Shown in pieces: positions 1 through 6,656 of a stretch of 7,337 nt of DNA; the stretch's first letter is position 1; each line of letters opens with the position of its first letter. The DNA is from an uncultured Atopobiaceae bacterium. GTDB taxonomy: Bacteria > Actinomycetota > Coriobacteriia > Coriobacteriales > Atopobiaceae. The stretch spans positions 1 through 7,337 of the forward strand of contig CALUJT010000114.1 in NCBI GenBank assembly GCA_944321005.1, given 5' to 3'. The position numbers and the translations under genes were made by a program. Under the pieces are notes generated by a model. It ran no database searches and was not told the origin of the DNA. It worked only from the letters and a program-made list of their open reading frames with translations.

Positions 1-1891
<1,891 letters not shown>

Positions 1892-1934
1892 GGTTGTTGA
1901 GAGGAGACGGCGAGAAGGACGAGGGGAGGGGCGG

Positions 1935-2831
1935 ATGGACCTCGGGAGGGCCCTCACGGAGTATCTGGGCTACCTCGCCGTCGAGCGGGGGAGCTCGCGC
2001 AACACGGTCGAGGCCTACGGCCGCGACCTCAGGCGCTACCTGGGCTGGCTCGCCGAGCGCGGGGTCAGCGAGCCGGAGGGCGTGACCCGCGGGCTCGTGG
2101 AGGCCCACGTGGCCGACCTCGTGGACGTGGGCCTCGCCCCCTCCTCCGTGGAGCGGGCGGTCTCCGCCATCAAGGGGTTCCACCGCTTCATGGTCTCCGA
2201 CGAGATCTGCCGCGCCTACCCCACCTCCGACCTGCCGCTTCCCGCCAAGCCCTCGCGCCTGCCGGACGTGATCTCGGTGGGGGACGCCGAGCGCCTCCTG
2301 GACCAGCCCTTCCCGCAGACGCCCGCCGGACTGCGCGACCACGCCATCCTGGAGGTGCTCTACGGCTGCGGCCTGCGCGCGAGCGAGCTCACCGGGCTCG
2401 ACCTGCGCACCGTCCTTCTCGACGAGGGGCTCCTGCGCGTCTTTGGCAAGGGCGAGAAGGAGCGCGTGGTGCCCGTCCTCGGCGCGGCGGAGGCCGCCCT
2501 GCGCGCCTACCTCGAGCGCGGGCGCGGGGCCCTCGTGGGGCGCCGGCCCACGGCGGCGGTCTTCCTCAACGCGCGCGGCGGGCGGCTCTCGCGCCAGTCC
2601 GTCCACGCGATCGTGGAGAGGTACGGGCGCGTGGCGGGCATCCCCGGCCTGCACCCCCACACCCTGCGCCACAGCTTTGCCACGCACCTGCTCGAGGGCG
2701 GCGCTGACCTGCGCGTGGTGCAGGAGCTCCTCGGCCATGCCAACATAGCCACCACCCAGCTCTACACCCACGTGGACCGCAGCCATATCCGGCGCGTGTA
2801 CCTCGCGGCGCACCCCCGCGCCCGAGGGTAG
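1935..2831 (+). CDS. xerD: Tyrosine recombinase, XerD type
   Basis: The protein is a site-specific recombinase of the lambda integrase superfamily. XerC/XerD proteins resolve chromosome dimers at dif sites near the replication terminus, working with FtsK. At 298 residues it has the usual Xer length. The N-terminal SAM-like core-binding domain (about 5-88) includes RNTVEAYGRDLRRYL (22-36). The catalytic domain (about 110-290) has the full active-site set: Arg148 in GCGLRASEL, Lys172 in GKGEKER, His242 and Arg245 in HTLRHSFATH, His268 in LLGHANI, and the nucleophile Tyr277 in TTQLYTHV. The ATG at 1935 is preceded by a G-rich Shine-Dalgarno tract at 1921-1931. The pyrG-xerD arrangement is common in actinomycetotes and favours xerD over xerC, though sequence alone cannot fully separate the paralogues. 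No dif-like site was recognised nearby. Co-transcription with pyrG is likely. Confidence 0.9.
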   Translation: MDLGRALTEYLGYLAVERGSSRNTVEAYGRDLRRYLGWLAERGVSEPEGVTRGLVEAHVADLVDVGLAPSSVERAVSAIKGFHRFMVSDEICRAYPTSDLPLPAKPSRLPDVISVGDAERLLDQPFPQTPAGLRDHAILEVLYGCGLRASELTGLDLRTVLLDEGLLRVFGKGEKERVVPVLGAAEAALRAYLERGRGALVGRRPTAAVFLNARGGRLSRQSVHAIVERYGRVAGIPGLHPHTLRHSFATHLLEGGADLRVVQELLGHANIATTQLYTHVDRSHIRRVYLAAHPRARG

Positions 2832-2840
2832 GGGAGCCCC

Positions 2841-2853
2841 GCCCGCAGCGGGC
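2841..2853 (+). repeat. Short hairpin after xerD
   Basis: GCCC (2841-2844) pairs with GGGC (2850-2853) around GCAGC, ten bases after the xerD stop. It is small and has no U-tract. It may help terminate or protect the pyrG-xerD transcript together with the larger inverted repeat that follows, or it may be chance in GC-rich DNA. Confidence 0.2.
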
Positions 2854-2860
2854 GACGGGA

Positions 2861-2945
2861 CGCGCAAAACGCGCCCTTTGTCCAGCTTGGAACGGCCCAA
2901 CTGGGAGAACGTGGCCGCAGCCGGACAAAGGGCGCGTTTCGCGCG
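2861..2945 (+). terminator. Large inverted repeat after xerD, candidate bidirectional terminator
   Basis: AAACGCGCCCTTTGTCC (2867-2883) is a perfect 17-base reverse complement of 2923-2939. After one mismatched pair (2866/2940) the pairing continues for five more bases, giving 23-base arms at 2861-2883 and 2923-2945. The 39-base interior holds a further pairing, CGGCC 2893-2897 with GGCCG 2913-2917. The AAAA before and TTT after the GC-rich core give a weak terminator-like shape on both strands. The T-run is short and the loop long for a classical intrinsic terminator. It could instead be a repeated palindromic element (REP- or MITE-like). The structure is certain; the role is inferred. Confidence 0.5.
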
Positions 2946-2948
2946 CTC

Positions 2949-2993
2949 GGCGAGAAGAACCGGCGAGAGGAGCCCCGGGACGTTCTTCTCGCC
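2949..2993 (+). terminator. Second inverted repeat between xerD and mraZ
   Basis: GGCGAGAAGAAC (2949-2960) and GTTCTTCTCGCC (2982-2993) are perfect 12-base reverse complements around a 21-base interior. The element starts only three bases after the preceding larger palindrome, so the two form a tandem pair that would insulate the dcw cluster from pyrG-xerD transcription. No T-tract follows, so a factor-dependent terminator or processing structure is as likely as an intrinsic terminator. Confidence 0.4.
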
Positions 2994-3041
2994 TGACCTG
3001 CGGATTCACGGCGCCGCCACAAATTGTTTCCGAGAAAAGCG

Positions 3042-3093
3042 AACATCTGGGCGCCTCTTGTGCCTCAGCTTCCTGAGACGCGCAACATCTGGG
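3042..3093 (+). repeat. 10-base direct repeat AACATCTGGG, two copies
   Basis: AACATCTGGG occurs at 3042-3051 and again at 3084-3093, start to start 42 bases, about four helical turns. A small hairpin, CTCAG 3064-3068 with CTGAG 3073-3077 (CTTC loop), lies between the copies. Each copy ends in TGGG, resembling the TGGGN half-sites known for E. coli MraZ, but this is a weak similarity. The stretch from 2994 to 3150 shows no credible gene. Confidence 0.4.
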
Positions 3094-3153
3094 GGTTGCG
3101 TCGCCCGCTCGCACCCCGGAAAACCCACCCGCGCCCATTTCTCAACCGCAGGG

Positions 3154-3190
3154 TGTGGCGAAGTGTTTTTTGGTGTCGCAATGTGGGGAC
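3154..3190 (+). promoter_or_regulatory. Candidate MraZ operator: four phased TG boxes
   Basis: TGTGGCG (3154), TGTTTTT (3164), TGTCGCA (3174) and TGGGGAC (3184) begin at exact 10-base steps, ending eight bases before the candidate -10. GGTGT also recurs exactly 20 bases apart (3152 and 3172). MraZ proteins are known to bind several direct repeats with about 10-base spacing, TGGGN in E. coli and GTGG-type in actinomycetotes, in the promoter of their own operon. Position, spacing and the first and last boxes fit; the two middle boxes are degenerate. Confidence 0.5.
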
Positions 3191-3211
3191 ATTGACGTAT
3201 AGTGTTCCCAC
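3183..3211 (+). promoter_or_regulatory. mraZ promoter -10 region inside a 9-base dyad
   Basis: TATAGT at 3198-3203 matches the -10 consensus at five of six positions. It is the best promoter element in the window, 52 bases upstream of the mraZ start codon, with transcription predicted to begin near 3210. The -35 is poor. GTGGGGACA (3183-3191) and TGTTCCCAC (3203-3211) are reverse complements except for one G/T pair, separated by 11 bases that include most of the -10. A regulator bound to this dyad would block polymerase. The dyad shares bases with the last phased TG box. Confidence 0.45.
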
Positions 3212-3254
3212 GCTCCGTTCGGGGGCAGGTCCGTTGTCTCGAGGGGAGGGTGAC

Positions 3255-3713
3255 ATGCTCGCAGGCTCGTATCCGATGTCCGTGGATGCCAAGGCCCGCG
3301 TCACGCTCCCCGCCGTCTTCCGCAAGCAGCTGATCGACGGCGACAAGAAGACGATATACCTCGTCCCCATGAACGGCTGCGTGAACGGCTTCACCCCTGA
3401 GGGGTTCGAGCGGTTCGTCGACGGGCTCTTCGAGTACGGCGACCACCACTACGACCCCCGCAGCCGCAGGGACGTCCAGCTGAGGACGGGCCTCTGGGCG
3501 AGCGCCGTGGAGGTCGACATCGACTCCGCCGGTCGCGTCGCCCTGGGAAAGCTCGACGCGGCCAAGCCCGGCTCGCGCGAGAAGCTCGGGCTCACGGCGG
3601 ACGTCACGGTAGTGGGCGCCGGGGACCACTTCGAGGTGTGGAACGCCCAGAAGTGGGACGCGACGCAGGCGAGCTTCGAGGACGACCTCGACGCGCTGCT
3701 CTTCCACGACTAG
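3255..3713 (+). CDS. mraZ: Transcriptional regulator MraZ
   Basis: MraZ is a ring-forming, AbrB-like double-SpoVT DNA-binding protein encoded first in dcw clusters, where it regulates its own operon. The protein has 152 residues, close to family size. Each of the two swapped-hairpin repeats shows the family DxxxR signature: Asp11 to Arg15 in VDAKARVTLP and Asp90 to Arg94 in DIDSAGRVALG. Further family features are YLVPMNGCVNGF (35-46) and REKLGLTADVTVVGAGDHFEVWN (108-130; shown for location, split as REKLGL and FEVWN). The ATG at 3255 is used because GGGAGGG (3244-3250) lies just upstream and family members begin within a few residues of the first repeat. The frame is open back to 3024, but that part holds the promoter. 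It is the first gene of the dcw block, with rsmH 27 bases downstream. Confidence 0.95.
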   Translation: MLAGSYPMSVDAKARVTLPAVFRKQLIDGDKKTIYLVPMNGCVNGFTPEGFERFVDGLFEYGDHHYDPRSRRDVQLRTGLWASAVEVDIDSAGRVALGKLDAAKPGSREKLGLTADVTVVGAGDHFEVWNAQKWDATQASFEDDLDALLFHD

Positions 3714-3726
3714 CCGCGACCGCGAG

Positions 3727-3735
3727 AGGGGGTGA
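3727..3735 (+). promoter_or_regulatory. Shine-Dalgarno site that decides the rsmH start
   Basis: AGGGGGTGA matches the full anti-16S complement AGGAGGTGA at eight of nine positions. The GTG at 3732-3734 lies inside this site, so it is unlikely to be the start codon. The TTG at 3741 lies eight bases after the AGGGGG core, an ideal distance. Confidence 0.6.
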
Positions 3736-3740
3736 GGGTC

Positions 3741-4703
3741 TTGACAAGGGAATATCGGCACGTACCCGTGATGCTCGACGAGGTCCTCGCCGAGCTCGAC
3801 CCCAGGCCGGGAGAGGTGGTCTGCGACTGCACCCTCGGCGGGGCCGGGCACTCGGTGGAGCTTGCGAGGCGCGTGGCGCCCGACGGCCTCTCGCTTGGGA
3901 TAGACCAGGACGAGATGGCGCTCGAGGCGGCCTCCCGGCGTCTTGCGAGCGAGGTCCCGGGGGCAGACGTCCGCCTTCTCAGGGGCAACTTCGGCGACCT
4001 CGACGACCTTCTCGTCGAGGCGGAGGTCCCCGGCGTGGACTGCTTCCTCTTTGACCTGGGGGTCTCGTCGCCGCAACTCGACATCCCGGAGCGTGGCTTC
4101 TCGTACCACGAGGACGCGCCCCTGGACATGCGTATGAATTCGGGAAACAGCACCCTAACCGCAGCCGAGGTCGTGAACACCTACAACGAAGCAGACCTCA
4201 CCCGAATCTTACGCGTATACGGCGACGAGCGCTTTGCCGCGCGCATAGCCCGCCGCATCGTCGAGTGCCGCGCGAAGGCGCCCGTGGAGACGACGCTCCA
4301 GCTCGTGGAGGTCATCAAGGGGGCGATTCCCGCGGCGGCGAGAAGGACGGGCGGGCACCCGGCGCGCCGCACCTTCCAGGCGCTGCGCATCGAGGTCAAC
4401 CACGAGCTCGACGTCCTGGACCGCGGCCTCAGGGCCGCTGTCCGCTGGGCCAACTCCGGTGGCAGGATCTGCGTCATCTCCTACCACTCGCTCGAGGACC
4501 GCATCGTGAAGCACGTCTTCTCGGAGCTCTCGCAGGGATGCACCTGCCCGCCGGACCTTCCGGTGTGCGTGTGCGGTCACGTGCCGATAGTCGAGGTCAG
4601 GACGAGAAAGCCGCTCGTCGCCTCCAGGGAGGAGGTCGCGGCCAACCCACGGTCGCGGAGCGCCCTCATGCGCGTGGCGGTCAAGCTCGACGTCACCGGG
4701 TGA
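3741..4703 (+). CDS. rsmH: 16S rRNA (cytosine-1402 N4) methyltransferase RsmH
   Basis: RsmH (MraW) uses S-adenosylmethionine to methylate N4 of C1402 in the decoding centre of 16S rRNA, and its gene follows mraZ in most dcw clusters. From the TTG start it has 320 residues, normal for the family. Visible motifs are YRHVPVMLDEV near the start, the SAM loop CTLGGAGHS (about 30-38), the acidic strand GIDQDEMAL (53-61), NFGDLDDLL (83-91), FDLGVSSPQLD (104-114), ERGFSYHEDAPLDMR (117-131), RTFQALRIEVNHEL (210-223) and SYHSLEDRIVKH (247-258). A CTC-x6-CVC cysteine pair cluster (267-278) is common in Gram-positive members. A GTG at 3732 would add three residues but is part of the Shine-Dalgarno site. 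Bases about 4131-4220 are clearly poorer in GC and use rare codons such as TTA and CTA. Confidence 0.95.
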   Translation: MTREYRHVPVMLDEVLAELDPRPGEVVCDCTLGGAGHSVELARRVAPDGLSLGIDQDEMALEAASRRLASEVPGADVRLLRGNFGDLDDLLVEAEVPGVDCFLFDLGVSSPQLDIPERGFSYHEDAPLDMRMNSGNSTLTAAEVVNTYNEADLTRILRVYGDERFAARIARRIVECRAKAPVETTLQLVEVIKGAIPAAARRTGGHPARRTFQALRIEVNHELDVLDRGLRAAVRWANSGGRICVISYHSLEDRIVKHVFSELSQGCTCPPDLPVCVCGHVPIVEVRTRKPLVASREEVAANPRSRSALMRVAVKLDVTG

Positions 4704-4712
4704 GAAGAGGTA

Positions 4713-4734
4713 GTAGCCGGCGAGAGCCGTCTAC
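4713..4734 (+). repeat. Hairpin with GAGA tetraloop just after rsmH
   Basis: GTAG (4713-4716) pairs with CTAC (4731-4734), and after one C/T mismatch CGGC (4718-4721) pairs with GCCG (4726-4729). The loop is GAGA, a stable GNRA type. It begins ten bases after the rsmH stop. No T-tract follows, so it is more likely a stabilising or processing structure than a terminator. The 10-mer CCGGCGAGAG (4717-4726) also occurs inside the inverted repeat at 2949-2993. Confidence 0.4.
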
Positions 4735-4740
4735 ATAGCA

Positions 4741-4910
4741 CGGCCAAACGCACCACCAACGCACCAGAAACGCAGCTCAAACGCACCACCAACGAACACT
4801 AAACGCAGCAGGCACAACTCTCGACGCACTCTCAAGGACGCTCAACCAACTCTCGAGGACAAGCTCAGGCAATCCCTCAAGTCCCCAGCGTACCTGCACC
4901 ACTGAACGAC
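4741..4910 (+). other. C/A-rich, G/T-poor non-coding tract, candidate Rho-loading (rut-like) region
   Basis: A hand count over these 170 bases gives C 68, A 56, G 30 and T 16, a strong strand bias unlike the rest of the window. No start codon with a ribosome binding site lies in it. In RNA it should be largely unpaired with many C residues, which is the known character of Rho utilisation sites. It follows the rsmH stop, where translation ends and Rho could load. A second repeated word, CAACTCTCGA, lies at 4815-4824 and 4847-4856. Attenuation between rsmH and ftsL is an inference; a decayed repeat tract without function is the main alternative. Confidence 0.35.
4746..4811 (+). repeat. Six 11-base tandem repeats (AAACGCACCAC type)
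   Basis: Contiguous 11-base units start at 4746, 4757, 4768, 4779, 4790 and 4801: AAACGCACCAC, CAACGCACCAG, AAACGCAGCTC, AAACGCACCAC, CAACGAACACT and AAACGCAGCAG. The core (A/C)AACG is present in all six. The array also has a 33-base higher period: the 17-base string CAAACGCACCACCAACG occurs at 4745-4761 and 4778-4794. It lies in the 243-base gap between rsmH and ftsL. The units are too short and have no unique spacers, so this is not a CRISPR array. It looks like a minisatellite or a phased binding array. Confidence 0.75.
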
Positions 4911-4946
4911 ATGCGGCCCCGGCCGCGCGAACAAGAAGGACTCGGC

Positions 4947-5456
4947 ATGAGGTACCAGGGATCTGAGGCATACAGCGTGGAGGCGGCCGAGGGCCGCGCC
5001 CGGCGCCAGGAGCGCGGGCAGCGCCCCTCCTTCGAGGTCGTCACCGGCGGAGGGCTCGACGCGCGTGCCCGCCAGGGGGTCTCCCCGCAGTTCGTGGCGT
5101 CGGTCCGCATGGTCCTTCTCGTCGCGGCTCTGCTCGTGGGCCTCGGCCTCGTGCGCGTCACCCTCACCGCCGCCACCGTGGGGCTCCTCGAGCAGAACTC
5201 GACCCTCAAGACGCAGATCGCCGAGGCGCAGACCCTCGGCTCCGACCTCAGCATCGAGCGCTCGGTGCTCTCGAGCAACGCGCGCATCAGCCGCATCGCC
5301 ACCCAGAACTACGGCATGCTCCTCCCCACGGAGCACGTGAACGTCACCGTTGGCGGGTCCGACGCCGAGGCCGCGCCCGAGGACGCCGCGGCCCCCGCTG
5401 ATGGGGAAGCTGCGCAGACCACCGAGGCCACGGGCGAGCAGGCCGACATGGGCTAG
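4947..5456 (+). CDS. ftsL: FtsL-like cell division protein (septum formation initiator family)
   Basis: FtsL is a small single-pass membrane protein of the divisome that pairs with DivIC/FtsB and helps activate FtsW-FtsI at the septum. The 169-residue protein has a charged cytoplasmic part (1-53), one membrane span (about 55-73, MVLLVAALLVGLGLV), and a coiled-coil stretch (about 77-112). This is followed by ARISRIATQNYGMLLP (112-127), the terminal motif typical of FtsL/DivIC. The last 33 residues are rich in Ala, Glu, Asp and Thr and look disordered. The ATG at 4947 is chosen because AAGGA (4936-4940) lies six bases upstream; an in-frame ATG at 4911 has no such site. The place between rsmH and ftsI is the classical ftsL position. 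Sequence conservation in this family is low, so the name rests on architecture and context. Confidence 0.85.
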   Translation: MRYQGSEAYSVEAAEGRARRQERGQRPSFEVVTGGGLDARARQGVSPQFVASVRMVLLVAALLVGLGLVRVTLTAATVGLLEQNSTLKTQIAEAQTLGSDLSIERSVLSSNARISRIATQNYGMLLPTEHVNVTVGGSDAEAAPEDAAAPADGEAAQTTEATGEQADMG

Positions 5457-5465
5457 ACTGGGCTC

Positions 5466-6656
5466 GTGAGCAGAAGAGAACGACAGAGCCGCTCCAGGCG
5501 GCGGAGCTATCCGGAGGCCTCGTACGACGAGGCCTCTCGTGCGCGATACCGCGTCCGCGCGTCCAGGCCGGGCGGGTCGGGCAGCGGCGGCACGGACCGC
5601 GGGTTCTCCGTCACGCGCCGCGTCCTTCTCGCCGCCTTTGGGGCGGTGGCGGCCCGCCTGGGCTGGCTGCAGGTGGTGGACGCGGGCAACCTCGCCTCCA
5701 GGGCGGAGAGCCAGCGCACCAACTCCATAGCCCTCCACGCCAAGCGCGGCACCATCTACGACCGCAACGGCAACGTCCTGGCCCTGAGCGAGGACTGCGA
5801 GACCATCTACGCCAACCCCTCCGAGATCAGCGACCCCTCGGGCGTGGCCTCGGCGCTCGCGGAGGCCCTCGGCGGCAAGAAGAGCGACTACATGGAGCTC
5901 ATCACCAAGAACCGCGAGTCGACCTTCGTCTACGTCCAGAGGCAGGTGGACCAGGAGGTTGCCGACGGGCTCTCCGCCACCCTCGCCGAGCGCGAGCTCT
6001 CGGGCGTCTACTTCCTGGCGGACACCAAGCGCGTCTACCCCTACGGCAACGTGGGCGCGCAGATCCTGGGCTACGTCAACATGGACGGCGAGGGCGCCTC
6101 GGGCCTCGAGTACTACTACAACGACCTGCTCACCGGCATAGACGGCCAGATGCTCGTGGAGACGGGCCTCTACGGCACGCCCATCGCCGGCGGGGCCTCG
6201 CGCGTGACGGAGGCGGTGGACGGCACCGACATCGTCATCTCGCTCGACATAGACCTGCAGGAGGCGTGCGAGGGCATCATCGCCCAGGCCGTGGAGCACT
6301 ACACCTCGGACTCGGGCTCGGTCATGGTCACCGACCCCAGGACCGGCGAGATCCTCGCCGCGTGCTCCACGCCGCTTCCGGACTTCTCCAACCTTGAGGA
6401 CCTCGAGGCGCTCAACCTCAAGCTCGTCACGAGCTCCTTCGAGCCCGGCTCCATCTTCAAGGTCATCACCACCTCCATCGGCCTCGAGAAGGGGCTCTAC
6501 ACGCCCGACACCGTCTACACCGTCCCGGCGGCCGTGAGGTGGGTTCGAGCTACGTCACGGACGACGACGGGCGCGACTACACGATGGACATGTCCATCCG
6601 CGAGATGCTCAGGCGCTCGTCCAACGCCGCCATGGCGCTTCTCGCCCAGGACGTGA
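5466..6656 (+). CDS. ftsI: FtsI/PBP2 peptidoglycan transpeptidase, N-terminal part (frameshifted)
   Basis: FtsI is the class B penicillin-binding protein that cross-links septal peptidoglycan together with FtsW. This part holds a very basic cytoplasmic N-terminus (1-50), a membrane anchor (about 52-71), and the dimerisation or pedestal domain beginning with KRGTIYDRNGNVLA (93-106) and including GLEYYYNDLLTG (213-224). It then enters the transpeptidase domain with the active-site SxxK, Ser329 to Lys332 in EPGSIFK. After Arg358 (AGG, 6537-6539) the frame is wrong and about 38 unrelated residues follow to the stop at 6654-6656. The true continuation starts at 6539 in another frame. GTG 5466 is the only plausible start, nine bases after the ftsL stop. 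Its Shine-Dalgarno is weak, suggesting coupling to ftsL translation. Confidence 0.9.
   Translation: MSRRERQSRSRRRSYPEASYDEASRARYRVRASRPGGSGSGGTDRGFSVTRRVLLAAFGAVAARLGWLQVVDAGNLASRAESQRTNSIALHAKRGTIYDRNGNVLALSEDCETIYANPSEISDPSGVASALAEALGGKKSDYMELITKNRESTFVYVQRQVDQEVADGLSATLAERELSGVYFLADTKRVYPYGNVGAQILGYVNMDGEGASGLEYYYNDLLTGIDGQMLVETGLYGTPIAGGASRVTEAVDGTDIVISLDIDLQEACEGIIAQAVEHYTSDSGSVMVTDPRTGEILAACSTPLPDFSNLEDLEALNLKLVTSSFEPGSIFKVITTSIGLEKGLYTPDTVYTVPAAVRWVRATSRTTTGATTRWTCPSARCSGARPTPPWRFSPRT
6534..6545 (+). other. ftsI: Frameshift point within ftsI
   Basis: The sequence reads GTGAGGTGGGTT. Adding one G to make GTGAGGGTGGGTT restores a continuous reading AVRVGSSYVTDDDGRDY across the break, which is a normal passage for this region of PBP2. 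A single-base deletion in a G-rich run is typical of sequencing or assembly error, but can also be a real mutation. No X-XXY-YYZ slippery heptamer is present. The joined product would have about 597 residues, the usual size. Confidence 0.85.

Noticed and set aside
2861..2993. dif recombination site next to xerD
   Set aside because: dif has two 11-base arms around a 6-base centre. These palindromes have much longer arms and interiors and do not resemble known dif sequence.
2878..3195. 105-codon frame starting with TTG between xerD and mraZ
   Set aside because: It starts inside the large inverted repeat, has no ribosome binding site, covers the second palindrome and the promoter region, and shows no family motif.
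3192..3197. TTGACG as a -35 box
   Set aside because: No -10 lies 16-18 bases downstream, and it directly abuts the better TATAGT element, which cannot use it as its -35.
3024..3254. Long form of MraZ starting at 3024
   Set aside because: The extra 77 codons lie over the TATAGT promoter and the phased boxes, and MraZ proteins start just before the first repeat.
4746..4811. CRISPR array
   Set aside because: Repeats are 11 bases, adjoining and without unique spacers, and no cas genes are in view.
4842..6299. 485-codon minus-strand frame across ftsL and ftsI
   Set aside because: Same antisense composition effect; no motif and no ribosome binding site of note.
6534..6545. Classical programmed -1 frameshift in ftsI
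   Set aside because: There is no slippery heptamer and no obvious downstream stimulatory structure; one missing G explains the break more simply.
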